DNA of 64,000 bases from Kocuria turfanensis. GTDB taxonomy: Bacteria > Actinomycetota > Actinomycetes > Actinomycetales > Micrococcaceae. Positions 46,282 to 56,672 of this stretch are shown one piece after another. Position 1 is the first letter of the stretch, and every line of letters starts with the position of its first letter. The notes beneath the pieces were generated by a model. That model was not told the DNA's origin and did no database searches. It worked only from the letters and a program-made list of their open reading frames with translations. The position numbers and the translations under genes were made by a program. Where the stretch lies: NCBI RefSeq assembly GCF_001580365.1, contig NZ_CP014480.1:620001-684000 (forward strand), given 5' to 3'.

Positions 46282-46851
46282 TCAGCGCGCGGCGATGCCG
46301 CTGGCGCGGAACCACTGCCCCAGGGCCACCGCGCTGACCTCGACCTTCTCGGCCCACGCGAGCGCGGCCTCGTCGGCGGCGTCGGAGACGTGCTTGACCA
46401 TCCGCAGCCGCACGCCCAGGTGCCGGCAGGCCACCGCGATCGCCCAGCCCTCCATGTCCACGAGGTCGGCCCGGGCGGCCAGGGCGTCCCGGGCGGGTCC
46501 GCCGGCCACGAACGAGTCCCCGGTGGCGAGGACCGGGCCGGTGCCGCCGAGCTCGATGACGTTGTCCACGGGGATCCCGGCCGCGCGCAGCAGCTGCTCG
46601 TCCACGTCCCGGTTGATGATCCGGGAGGGCTCGTGCACCCCGTGCAGCCCGTCCCGCAGCGCCCCGGCGCTGCCGATGTTGAGCACCGTCAGCTCCGCCC
46701 GCCGCGCGGGGTCCGGGCAGCGGGTGAGCACCGCCTCGGTGGTGCGCACCGCCGCCGCCGACATCCCGACGCCGATCAGGACCAGGTCGATGTCGTCCGG
46801 GAAGTACTTGGTCTCCAGCGGGTGGGCGGCGAGCACGAGCAGTTTCTGCAC
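46282..46851 (-). CDS. MTAN/PNP-fold nucleosidase
   Basis: A 189-residue nucleosidase-like protein. LIGVGMSAAAVRTTEAVL (about 25-42), NIGSAGALRDGL (58-69) and the DMEGWAIAVACRHLG motif (about 130-144) with the catalytic ME pair of nucleoside phosphorylase/MTAN enzymes, then VKHVSDAADEAA. Shorter than MTAN (about 230), so the exact substrate (5'-methylthioadenosine, futalosine or another) is unknown. Confidence 0.85.
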   Translation of the reverse strand: MQKLLVLAAHPLETKYFPDDIDLVLIGVGMSAAAVRTTEAVLTRCPDPARRAELTVLNIGSAGALRDGLHGVHEPSRIINRDVDEQLLRAAGIPVDNVIELGGTGPVLATGDSFVAGGPARDALAARADLVDMEGWAIAVACRHLGVRLRMVKHVSDAADEAALAWAEKVEVSAVALGQWFRASGIAAR

Positions 46852-46902
46852 CCGCCCACTCTATCCGCACCCCCGTGTGCCCCCACCCGCCCCGCACCCG
46901 GC

Positions 46903-47112
46903 ACCGAGTCCCCCACTCCCGCCGGTCCGCACCGCCGAGTCCCCCACTCCCACCGGTCCGCACCGCCGAGTCCCCCCTGTCCTCGCAGATCCCCCCGATC
47001 GGACGGGGGGATCTGCGCGCACAGGGGGGACTCGGCGCAACAGGGTGGATCACCGGGGATCCGGCGCCGTGGGGCGCCGTCGCCGGGTGCGGCGCGGGGG
47101 ACTCGGCGCCGC
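46903..47112. repeat. REP-like palindrome with 31-base direct repeats
   Basis: Three direct repeats with 31-base spacing begin near 46905, 46936 and 46967, each carrying CCGAGTCCCCC. The third merges into a 72-base hairpin: arms GCCGAGTCCCCCCTGT (46965-46980) and its complement (47021-47036) pair over 16 bases; inner arms CGCAGATCCCCCCG (46984-46997) and complement (47004-47017) over 14; loop ATCGGA. One further GGGGACTCGGC lies near 47097. Confidence 0.85.
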
Positions 47113-47117
47113 GGCGT

Positions 47118-48125
47118 TCAGCGCGGGCGGAGGGCGAACAGCGCGGCGAGCCGGCGGTCGGATTCCGCCTGGGCCTCGAGGTCGTACGCGCCGCCGGTCA
47201 CCAGGAGCTCGTCCGCCCCGGTCCGGGCGACCAGCCGCTCCAGGCCCGCCCGGACCTCCGGGGCGGTGCCGTGCACCGAGGCCGCCAGGGACTCCTCCAC
47301 CAGGCGCCGCTCCCGGTCCGGGAGCGCCTGCGGGTCCGCCGGTCCCGCCGGTTCCAGGGGCGGGAACTCGCCCCGCGTCCGGGAGACGGCCAGGGCGCGG
47401 GCTTCGGGCAGGAGCAGCCGCCGCGCGGCCTCCCGGGTGCCCGCCACCGCAACGTTCGCCGAGACCACCACGTACGGTTGCGGCCACCACGACGACGGGC
47501 GGAACCGCTCCCGGTAGCGCTCCAGCACCGCGGTGGCGCCCTCCGGGCCCGGACGGAACAGGGCCGGCCCGCCGAGCACCACGGCGAGCCCGGCCCGCGC
47601 CGCGACGTCCACCCCGGCGCCGGTGGCCAGCACGAAGACCGGGGTCGCGGCGTGGTCGCGCGGGCGGGCGGTCACGGCGGCGGTGCCGGAGAGGTGGGCG
47701 AGCAGCTCGGCGAGGTCGGCCCCGAAGCGGTCCGCGGCCTCCTTGCCCGTGCGCAGGGCGTCCCGGACCGCGGCGGTGAACCCGAGCGAGCGGCCCACCC
47801 CGAGGTCGATCCGGCCGGGGTGCAGGGCCTGGAGGGTGGCGGCCTGCTCGGCGACCACGAGCGGCTGGTGGTTGGGCAGCATGACCCCGCCCGAGCCGAT
47901 CCTGATGCGGCGGGTGCGGGCCGCGGCCGCGGCCATCAGCACCGCCGGCGCGGAGCCCGCGATGCCGGGCACCCCGTGGTGCTCGGCCACCCAGAACCGG
48001 TGGTAGCCCAGCTCCTCCGCCCGCTGCGCCCGGTCCAGCACGCGGGCGAGCGCCTCGGCCTCCGTGGACCCGCGCCGGGTGCTGGCGCGGTCGAGCAGGG
48101 ACAGGGCGACGTCGGAGAGGGGCAT
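47118..48125 (-). CDS. LLM-class flavin-dependent monooxygenase (MsnO8-like)
   Basis: A 335-residue luciferase-like alkanal-type monooxygenase. MPLSDVALSLLDRAS, RFWVAEHHGVPGIAGSAPAV (about 44-63), IRIGSGGVMLPNHQPLVVAEQ (approx 74-94) and GRIDLGVGRSLG are the group's signatures. The substrate is unknown. Unlike the LLM protein at 41 kb, this member keeps the full AEHHG motif of true flavin enzymes. Preceded by a 49-base gap after sufU; both minus strand but separate operon not excluded. Confidence 0.88.
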   Translation of the reverse strand: MPLSDVALSLLDRASTRRGSTEAEALARVLDRAQRAEELGYHRFWVAEHHGVPGIAGSAPAVLMAAAAARTRRIRIGSGGVMLPNHQPLVVAEQAATLQALHPGRIDLGVGRSLGFTAAVRDALRTGKEAADRFGADLAELLAHLSGTAAVTARPRDHAATPVFVLATGAGVDVAARAGLAVVLGGPALFRPGPEGATAVLERYRERFRPSSWWPQPYVVVSANVAVAGTREAARRLLLPEARALAVSRTRGEFPPLEPAGPADPQALPDRERRLVEESLAASVHGTAPEVRAGLERLVARTGADELLVTGGAYDLEAQAESDRRLAALFALRPR

Positions 48126-48174
48126 GTCCGGCTCAACCGCCGCGGCGGGAGAGGAATTCCGGGGCCGCCGCGGC

Positions 48175-48648
48175 TCACCCGGTCCGGCCCACGGCCTCCT
48201 CGGCGGCGACCCAGCCGAGCATCGCGCACTTGACCCGGGCCGCGAACCGGGAGACCCCGGCGAAGGCGGCGGCGTCGCCGAGGACCTCCTCGTCCGGCTC
48301 CACGGTGCCGCGGGAGCGCAGCAGCTCCCGGAACGCCCCGATCAGCGCCAGCAGCTCGGCCCGTGTCAGGCCCGGGGCGGTCTCGGCCAGCACGGAGGCC
48401 GCGGCCATGGAGATCGAGCAGCCCTCGCCCTCCCAGGTGATCCGCTGCACCACCGGCTCCGTGCCCTCCGTGCCCGGGGGCGCCGGGGCCAGCTCGGCGC
48501 GCACGGTGATCTCGTCCCCGCACGTGGGGTTGTACTGGTGCGACTCGCCCACGGCGTGACCGGGGGCCGGGTCGGCCAGGCCCTTCCCGGAGCGCCGTTT
48601 GGCGTGGTCCAGGATGACCTCCTGGTACAGCCCGTCCAGCGCGCTCAT
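48175..48648 (-). CDS. sufU: Iron-sulfur cluster assembly protein SufU
   Basis: A 157-residue IscU-like protein that, as in Bacillus and Mycobacterium, takes sulfur from SufS via a zinc site. Three Cys ligands are in NPTCGD (Cys43), GEGCSIS (Cys77) and RVKCAMLGW (Cys141), with Asp45 nearby as in zinc-SufU. It follows sufS after 114 bases containing five 15-base tandem repeats. Confidence 0.94.
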   Translation of the reverse strand: MSALDGLYQEVILDHAKRRSGKGLADPAPGHAVGESHQYNPTCGDEITVRAELAPAPPGTEGTEPVVQRITWEGEGCSISMAAASVLAETAPGLTRAELLALIGAFRELLRSRGTVEPDEEVLGDAAAFAGVSRFAARVKCAMLGWVAAEEAVGRTG

Positions 48649-48680
48649 CGTCGTCTCCTCGGTCGGTCCGGTGCGGTGCT

Positions 48681-48755
48681 CATGGGGTCGAAGCGCATGG
48701 GGTCGAAGCGCATGGGCTCGAAGCGCATGGGCTCGAAGCGCACGGGGTCGGTGCG
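48681..48755. repeat. Five 15-base tandem repeats between sufS and sufU
   Basis: Units CATGGGGTCGAAGCG (48681, 48696), CATGGGCTCGAAGCG (48711, 48726) and CACGGGGTCGGTGCG (48741) fill the space before the sufU ribosome site. A partial sixth copy follows. Confidence 0.92.
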
Positions 48756-48762
48756 CACGGGA

Positions 48763-50335
<1,573 letters not shown>

Positions 50336-50716
50336 GGTGTCCTTCTCGAGCATCGGTGCGCGGTGCCGGCGGGTCACCGGCGGTGTCGGCAGGCCCGCTC
50401 GCCGTCGCACGGCCCCACCGGCGACGACGGGCGGCCGCGGCGGGTCCGCGCACCGGGACGGGAGCAGGACCGTGCGGGGCGGCGGAGCACAGGACCATGA
50501 TCGCCTCCCCGGCCACCGGGGGCAAAGGCACCGGGGCGAAGGCACCGGGGCGAAGGCGGTGCCCCGCCGGGACGGCACCGGCGGCGCGCGGGCGACCGGC
50601 TCGGGGTCGAGGCCGGGGCCGCCGCGGGTGCCGGTGACCGCCCCGGCGGCGTCTGCCCCCTCACGCGCGCCGCCGGGGCGGGACTACGCTGGGCGGAACT
50701 GGTCGAGAGGTGCAGG
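50336..50716. other. Gap with 14-base repeats and a long inverted repeat
   Basis: Three 14-base units of GGGGCGAAGGCACC type (50519-50560), a 14-base inverted repeat CCGCCCCGGCGGCG (50638-50651 / 50668-50681, 16-base loop), and promoter-like TACGCT (50685). No gene seen. Confidence 0.6.
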
Positions 50717-50989
50717 ATGGACGACCGGACGATCGCCAGGACCCAGGCCCGGATGATCCGCGCCGCGATCAGCGACGCCGGGCTGGGCGTGCACGAGCTG
50801 TGGGAGGAGTACCGCCGCAGCGGCGGGGAGGTCGACGAGCTGGAGGTCGACGCCTACCTGCACCATGCCCTGCACCTGGTGCCCCGGCACCGGGACAGCC
50901 TCGCGCGCATCACCAACCGCATGGTGCCCGGCGCCCGGGTGCCCTGCTCCCGGGACCTGCGCCCCATCGACGGCAGGTCGGAGACGTGA
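50717..50989 (+). CDS. Small protein, paralogue of 30913-31209
   Basis: A 90-residue protein sharing LW-x-x-Y, GG(D/E)V, EVDAYLH and RD-x-LA-x-x-x-N with the GAF-ANTAR-coupled protein; its start ATG follows GAGAGG. It stands alone here, 42 bases before a Gfo/Idh gene. Likely helical; role unknown. Confidence 0.72.
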   Translation: MDDRTIARTQARMIRAAISDAGLGVHELWEEYRRSGGEVDELEVDAYLHHALHLVPRHRDSLARITNRMVPGARVPCSRDLRPIDGRSET

Positions 50990-51031
50990 CCCGGTCACGG
51001 CGGGGCCCCGCCGGTCCGATATCGTGACGGC

Positions 51032-52084
51032 ATGGCCCCACACCACGCAGGACGGACGCTCACCGCCGGACTGGTCGGATACGGCATGGCCGGGCGGCAG
51101 TTCCACACGCCGCTGCTGCGGGAGGCCGGCTGCCGGGTCACCGACGTCGTCACGACCGACCCCGGCCGTCGCGCCGAGGCGGACGCCGACTGGCCCGGGG
51201 TGTCGGTGCACCCCCACCTCACCGCGCTGCTGGAGGCCTCCCGGCCGGACGTTCTGGTCGTCGCCTCCCCGACCGGCCGGCACGTCGAGCACGCGCTGGC
51301 CGGCCTGGACGCCGGGATCCCCGTGGTCGTCGACAAGCCGCTGGCCCTCGACCACGCCGGCGCCGCCGCCGTCGCCGGGCGGGCCGAGACCACCGGGACG
51401 CCGCTGACCGTCTTCCAGAACCGCCGCTGGGACGCCGAGCAGCTGACCCTCGCCCGGCTGCTGGCCGAGGGCCGGCTCGGGGACGTGCACCGGTTCGAGC
51501 GCCGCTGGGAGCGCTGGCGCCCGGTGCCCAAGAACCGGTGGCGGGAGAACGCGGTCGGTGCGGGCGGCGGGCTGCTGCTCGACCTCGGCCCGCACCTCGT
51601 GGACGCCGCGATGCAGCTCTTCGGTCCCGTGACCGGGGTCCGGGCCGAGCTGCGCGCCCTGACCACGCCCACGGAGGACGACGTCTTCCTGGCCCTGGAC
51701 CACGCCTCGGGCACGGTCAGCCACCTGTGGGCCGCGAGCCTGGTCGGCGCCCCCGGGCCGCGGACCCGGGTGCTCGGCTCGGAGGGCGCCTTCCTGGTGC
51801 CCGGCCACGAGGACAGCCCCGGCCCCTTCGACGTCCTGGCCCCCGGGGACGGGGCGACCGGCTGGCTGGTCCGCGGCGCCGAGAGCACCCCCGTGCCCAC
51901 CGCCGCCGGCGGGCCCGCCGACTTCTACCGGGACGTGGCCCGGTGGATCCTCGACGGCGGGCCAGCCCCGGTGGACCCCGCCGACGCCGTCGCCACGGCC
52001 GCGGTGCTCGACGCCGCCCGCCGCAGCGCCGCCACGGGCGCCCGGGAGGCCCCCGCGACCTCCGGCCCAGTGGACGGCCGGTAA
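51032..52084 (+). CDS. Gfo/Idh/MocA family oxidoreductase
   Basis: A 350-residue NAD(P)-dependent oxidoreductase. The Rossmann loop is GLVGYGMAGRQFH (residues 13-25); VVVDKPLALDHAG (about 97-109) holds the family EKP-type lysine as DKP; GGLLLDLGPHLVDAAM (approx 179-194) carries the catalytic His. The C-terminal half is the alpha/beta dimerisation domain. Sugar or inositol-like substrate not determinable. Confidence 0.9.
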   Translation: MAPHHAGRTLTAGLVGYGMAGRQFHTPLLREAGCRVTDVVTTDPGRRAEADADWPGVSVHPHLTALLEASRPDVLVVASPTGRHVEHALAGLDAGIPVVVDKPLALDHAGAAAVAGRAETTGTPLTVFQNRRWDAEQLTLARLLAEGRLGDVHRFERRWERWRPVPKNRWRENAVGAGGGLLLDLGPHLVDAAMQLFGPVTGVRAELRALTTPTEDDVFLALDHASGTVSHLWAASLVGAPGPRTRVLGSEGAFLVPGHEDSPGPFDVLAPGDGATGWLVRGAESTPVPTAAGGPADFYRDVARWILDGGPAPVDPADAVATAAVLDAARRSAATGAREAPATSGPVDGR

Positions 52085-52128
52085 GGGCCGGCCGGCAAGG
52101 GACGGCCGGGAGACGCGGCGAGGACCGG

Positions 52129-52665
52129 TCAGACCGCCCCGCCGGCGGCCTCCGGGGCTCCCGAGCCATGGCCGTGCCCGCCGTCGCCGATGTGCTCGCG
52201 GGCCACGAAGTTCTCCAGGTCGAAAAGGTTCTCGGCCCGGGCGGCGACGTTCACCAGCGTGGTCATCGACGCCACCTCCTCCACCTGCTCCTGGAGGAAC
52301 CAGAGCATGAACTGCTCCCCCAGCGGGTCCTCCTCGGCCCGGGCGGCGGCGAACAGCGCCTTGATCTGCTCGGTGACCTCCTGCTCCTGGGACAGCGCCA
52401 GGGCGAGCGGCTCGCGCACATCGGTGAAGTCGTTGCGCACCTCCCCGACTCCCGGGATGGCCAGGGGCAGGTTCCGGTCCAGGATGTACCGGACGATCAT
52501 CATGGCGTGGTTGCGCTCCTCCAGGGACTGCCGGTAGAAGTGCCGGGCCAGCTGGGGCAGGTCCTGGCTGTCGAACCAGACGGCCACGGCGACGTACTGG
52601 TGGGAGGCGGCGAACTCGTGCCCGACCTGACGGGTCAGCAGCTGGGTGAAGGACTCGGGTGCCAT
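52129..52665 (-). CDS. Ferritin (non-haem)
   Basis: A 178-residue four-helix iron-storage protein. Ferroxidase ligands Glu17, Glu50, His53 (LEERNHA), Glu94 and Glu126/Gln127 (QFMLWFLQEQVEE) are in place. Ends in a His/Gly tail (HIGDGGHGHGSG). The ATG choice removes an upstream open stretch. No haem-binding Met of bacterioferritin is found at the expected site, so BfrB/FtnA-type ferritin is likely. No IdeR box seen in the 190-base gap before it. Confidence 0.92.
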   Translation of the reverse strand: MAPESFTQLLTRQVGHEFAASHQYVAVAVWFDSQDLPQLARHFYRQSLEERNHAMMIVRYILDRNLPLAIPGVGEVRNDFTDVREPLALALSQEQEVTEQIKALFAAARAEEDPLGEQFMLWFLQEQVEEVASMTTLVNVAARAENLFDLENFVAREHIGDGGHGHGSGAPEAAGGAV

Positions 52666-52855
52666 CGGACGCTCCTGGGTTCTCGGCGTCCCGGGCGGAG
52701 ACCGACGCTGCGTGCCGGCCCGCGCAGTCGTCGCCGACCGGGACCGGGGCTGTACGCCTGACACGTGCTGGCCGGACGGCACCGGAGGGCCACGGCACGG
52801 CACCCCGGTGAGGATCTCGATTCTAGTCCTCCGGCACCGCCCGGCGGCAGGGCGG

Positions 52856-54361
52856 TCAGGGCTGCGGAGCGGCAGTCCGGGCCGCCCCGCCGCGAGCCCC
52901 GGCAGGCGGTCCGCACCAGGTGGTGAGCGCCTCCTCGAGCCCGGACCGGGTCCCCTCCCCCACCCAGGCCACATGGCCGTCCGGTCGGATCAGCACGGCC
53001 GTGGGCGACGGGACGGCGCCCAGCGCCGGCAGCTCCCAGGTGCCGGAGCACTCGGCGTGCACCCGTCGGACGCGGTCCGCCCAGGGGCGGACGTCGACGC
53101 CGTGCGGCTCCTGCTCGGCGAGCTCGAGCAGCACCGGCCGGGCCTCGTGCAGGAGGGCGAACACCCGCAAGGGGCCGTCCGTCGTGCGGAGGTCGAGGTC
53201 CGGCATGCGCCGCCCCAGCAGGGGGTGTCCCGGACCCAGGTCGTAGTGGACGTCCAGTCCGGACATCATCGCGGCGAACCGGCGGCGCGGTTCCTCCATG
53301 CCCAGCAGCTCGGCGACGGTCTCGCCCACGGCCCGGAGGCGCTCGTCGGGCCGCCGGAGCGCGACCTGGGCCATCGTGTGGCGCAGCACGCGGGCGGCGA
53401 CCGGGTGCCGCTCGGCGTGGTAGGTGTCCAGGAGGTCCTCCGGCGATGTCCGCCGCAGGACCTGGGCCAGCTTCCAGCCCAGGTTCACCGCGTCCTGCAC
53501 CCCGGTGTTGAGGCCCTGGCCGCCGTCCGGGGCGTGCACGTGGGCGGCGTCGCCGGCCAGCAGGACCCGCCCCTCCCGGTAGGACGCCGCCTGCCGGGTC
53601 GTGTCGGTGAACCGGGTCAGCCAGGTGGGACCGTGGACCCCGTAGTCGGTCCCGTACACCGCCACGAGCGCCTCGCGGAGCTCGCGCAGGGTGGGCTCGC
53701 GGCCGGGCCCGACGTGGCGCTCGGTCACCATGATCCCCACCTGCCCTCCCTCCGTCCGGCGGAAGGCGTGCTTGCCGAGGGCGTCCTGGTGGATGCCCCA
53801 CTCCGGCTCCTCGTCCGTCTCGGCCTCGGCGAGCAGGCTGCTGGTCGTGGCGTCCCAGCCCGGGAAGGCGATGCCGGCGGCCTCGCGGATCCGGCTGCGC
53901 CCGCCGTCGCACCCGACGACGTACTGCGCTCGCCACCGCCGGCCGTCGGACAGGGCGACGTCGACCCCGGCGCCGTCCTGGACGAGGCCCGCCACCTCGT
54001 GGCCGTAGTGGACCGGCACCCCCAGCTCGCCGGCCCGGTCGGCGAGAAGGCGCTCGATGTGGTGCTGCCACAGCGCGAGTCCGTAGGGATGGCGGGTGGG
54101 GAAGTCGCTGATGTCCAGGGGAACGCCGGCGTACCCCGCGACCTGAGCGGTCGTGCCCCGGGACAGGAACCGGTCGGCGAGCCCACGCTGGTCGAGCACC
54201 TCGATGGTGCGCGCGTGCAGCCCTCCGGCGCGCGAGCCGACCAGGTCCTGCCCGGGCCGCCGTTCCAGGACGGCGACGTCGATCTCCGCCAGCGCCAGCT
54301 CGCCCGCCAGCATCAGGCCCGTCGGCCCCGCGCCGACGATCACCACCGCGTGCTCGTTCAT
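52856..54361 (-). CDS. rox: Rifampicin monooxygenase-like (Rox) FAD monooxygenase
   Basis: A 501-residue group A flavin monooxygenase. GXGXXG as VIVGAGPTGLMLAGELA (residues 6-22), DG motif VVGCDGGRSRIREAAG (about 158-173), and GD motif LLAGDAAHVHAPDGGQGLNTG (approx 273-293) are intact; a thioredoxin-like C-terminal domain follows. Rox proteins hydroxylate and linearise rifamycins. Similar PHBH-type hydroxylases exist, but a palindrome matching the rifamycin-associated element lies 70 bases upstream, which strongly favours Rox. GAGGGGGAG precedes the ATG. Confidence 0.85.
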   Translation of the reverse strand: MNEHAVVIVGAGPTGLMLAGELALAEIDVAVLERRPGQDLVGSRAGGLHARTIEVLDQRGLADRFLSRGTTAQVAGYAGVPLDISDFPTRHPYGLALWQHHIERLLADRAGELGVPVHYGHEVAGLVQDGAGVDVALSDGRRWRAQYVVGCDGGRSRIREAAGIAFPGWDATTSSLLAEAETDEEPEWGIHQDALGKHAFRRTEGGQVGIMVTERHVGPGREPTLRELREALVAVYGTDYGVHGPTWLTRFTDTTRQAASYREGRVLLAGDAAHVHAPDGGQGLNTGVQDAVNLGWKLAQVLRRTSPEDLLDTYHAERHPVAARVLRHTMAQVALRRPDERLRAVGETVAELLGMEEPRRRFAAMMSGLDVHYDLGPGHPLLGRRMPDLDLRTTDGPLRVFALLHEARPVLLELAEQEPHGVDVRPWADRVRRVHAECSGTWELPALGAVPSPTAVLIRPDGHVAWVGEGTRSGLEEALTTWCGPPAGARGGAARTAAPQP

Positions 54362-54423
54362 CCGCTCCCCCTCGGTCCGCCGGTGCCGGTTCCTCCCCGG
54401 CTCCGGTCTGTGATTCTGCGGCC

Positions 54424-54454
54424 CCGCGGGGGGCTTGCCGCAAGCCCCCCGCGG
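54424..54454 (-). promoter_or_regulatory. Rifamycin-associated element (RAE)-like palindrome
   Basis: A perfect 14-base stem with 3-base loop; its 19-base core on the minus strand is GGGGCTTGCGGCAAGCCCC (54430-54448). It resembles the RAE inverted repeat found upstream of rifamycin-inactivating genes in Actinobacteria. It lies 68-92 bases upstream of the rox start; TTGCGG in it and CAGAAT further on could be a -35/-10 pair (19-base spacer). Confidence 0.8.
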
Positions 54455-54658
54455 CGCCGTACCGTGGAGGTGAGGGAGGTCCTCCGCGCCGAGGCGTGCC
54501 CCACGGCCCCGTGCTGCGCAGCCCCCGGCACGTGTCCCGGCCGGGCCGGCCCCGGCGATCCTCACGACGCTCCTCCTCGTCCCCGTCCGGGTCCTCGCCG
54601 ACGCCCTCGTCCTCGTCCGGGGTGCCCGTGGCATTCGACGGAACATGTCGCGCCGGGA

Positions 54659-54685
54659 TGTCGAGATCCTGCGGGCGGCTCCGTC
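54659..54685 (+). promoter_or_regulatory. ECF42-type promoter of the DGPF/sigma operon
   Basis: TGTCGA (54659-54664), 17-base spacer, CGTC (54682-54685): this fits the published ECF42 -35 (TGTCGA) and -10 (CG[A/T]C) consensus. It lies 50 bases before the YCII start, suggesting autoregulation by the sigma factor encoded downstream. Confidence 0.75.
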
Positions 54686-54735
54686 CTGGGGGTGAGCACG
54701 GCCACAATGGGCCGTACCGCACCGAGGAGATCACG

Positions 54736-55143
54736 ATGGCCAAGTACCTGTTGCTCAAGCACTACCGGGGCGCCCCGGCGCCGGTCAACGACGTGCCGAT
54801 GGACCGGTGGACCCCGGAGGAGATATCGGCGCACGTGCAGTACATGAACGACTTCGCCGCACGGCTGGAGAGCACCGGCGAGTTCGTCGACGCGCAGGCG
54901 CTGTCCCCCGAGGGCACGTTCGTCCGCTACGGCGGCGAGGGCCGGCCACCGGTCACCGACGGCCCGTTCGCGGAGACCAAGGACCTGATCGCCGGGTGGA
55001 TGGTGATCGACGTCGAGAGCTGGGAACGGGCGCTGGAGCTGGCCGGTGAGCTGTCCGCGGCCCCGGGGGCGGGCGGGAAGCCGATCCACGAGTGGCTCGA
55101 GGTGCGCCCGTTCCTGGCCGCGCCCCCGACCGTCACGGAGTGA
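54736..55143 (+). CDS. YCII/DGPF-domain protein
   Basis: A 135-residue protein of the YCII-related fold with the hallmark VTDGPFAETKDLIAGW (about 72-87). These proteins are the constant partners and targets of ECF42 sigma factors. The fold is a ferredoxin-like dimer; enzymatic role unproven. GAGGAG precedes the ATG. Stop and next start are six bases apart. Confidence 0.92.
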   Translation: MAKYLLLKHYRGAPAPVNDVPMDRWTPEEISAHVQYMNDFAARLESTGEFVDAQALSPEGTFVRYGGEGRPPVTDGPFAETKDLIAGWMVIDVESWERALELAGELSAAPGAGGKPIHEWLEVRPFLAAPPTVTE

Positions 55144-55149
55144 CGCACG

Positions 55150-56295
<1,146 letters not shown>

Positions 56296-56358
56296 GCGGT
56301 CCGTCCGAACCGGCGTGGATGCACCGGATCGCGGGACCGAGCTCCTAGGCTCCGGGAC

Positions 56359-56667
56359 ATGAACTCCGCCGGATCCACCGCTCCTGGGACCCCTCCGCCG
56401 CGCCGCCTGCCGCGATGGCTGGTGGTCCTGGTGAGCCTGGGCGTGGTCGTGGGTCTGGGCGGAGCGCTGCTGGTGCTGCTCAATCCTGCAGAGGCCTCGT
56501 TCGGGTGGTTCGCGTACGCCCCGCTCGGCGACGGGACGTTCCCCGACGTGCTCTGGGTGACCCCGGAGGCGGCGGCCGGGTGGACCGGTGTCGTCGCCGG
56601 CCTCGTCGTCCTGGCCTTCTGCGCCGGCTGGCTCGTGGGCCGGCTTCGGCACGCCCCGCCCCGCTGA
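56359..56667 (+). CDS. Two-span membrane protein of unknown function
   Basis: A 102-residue protein with two predicted membrane spans: WLVVLVSLGVVVGLGGALLVLL (about 20-41) and GVVAGLVVLAFCAGWLVG (approx 77-94), flanked by basic ends. The loop between is acidic and aromatic. No family recognised. It follows ECF42 by 63 bases and converges on the broken ligase gene. Confidence 0.7.
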   Translation: MNSAGSTAPGTPPPRRLPRWLVVLVSLGVVVGLGGALLVLLNPAEASFGWFAYAPLGDGTFPDVLWVTPEAAAGWTGVVAGLVVLAFCAGWLVGRLRHAPPR

Positions 56668-56672
56668 TCCGG

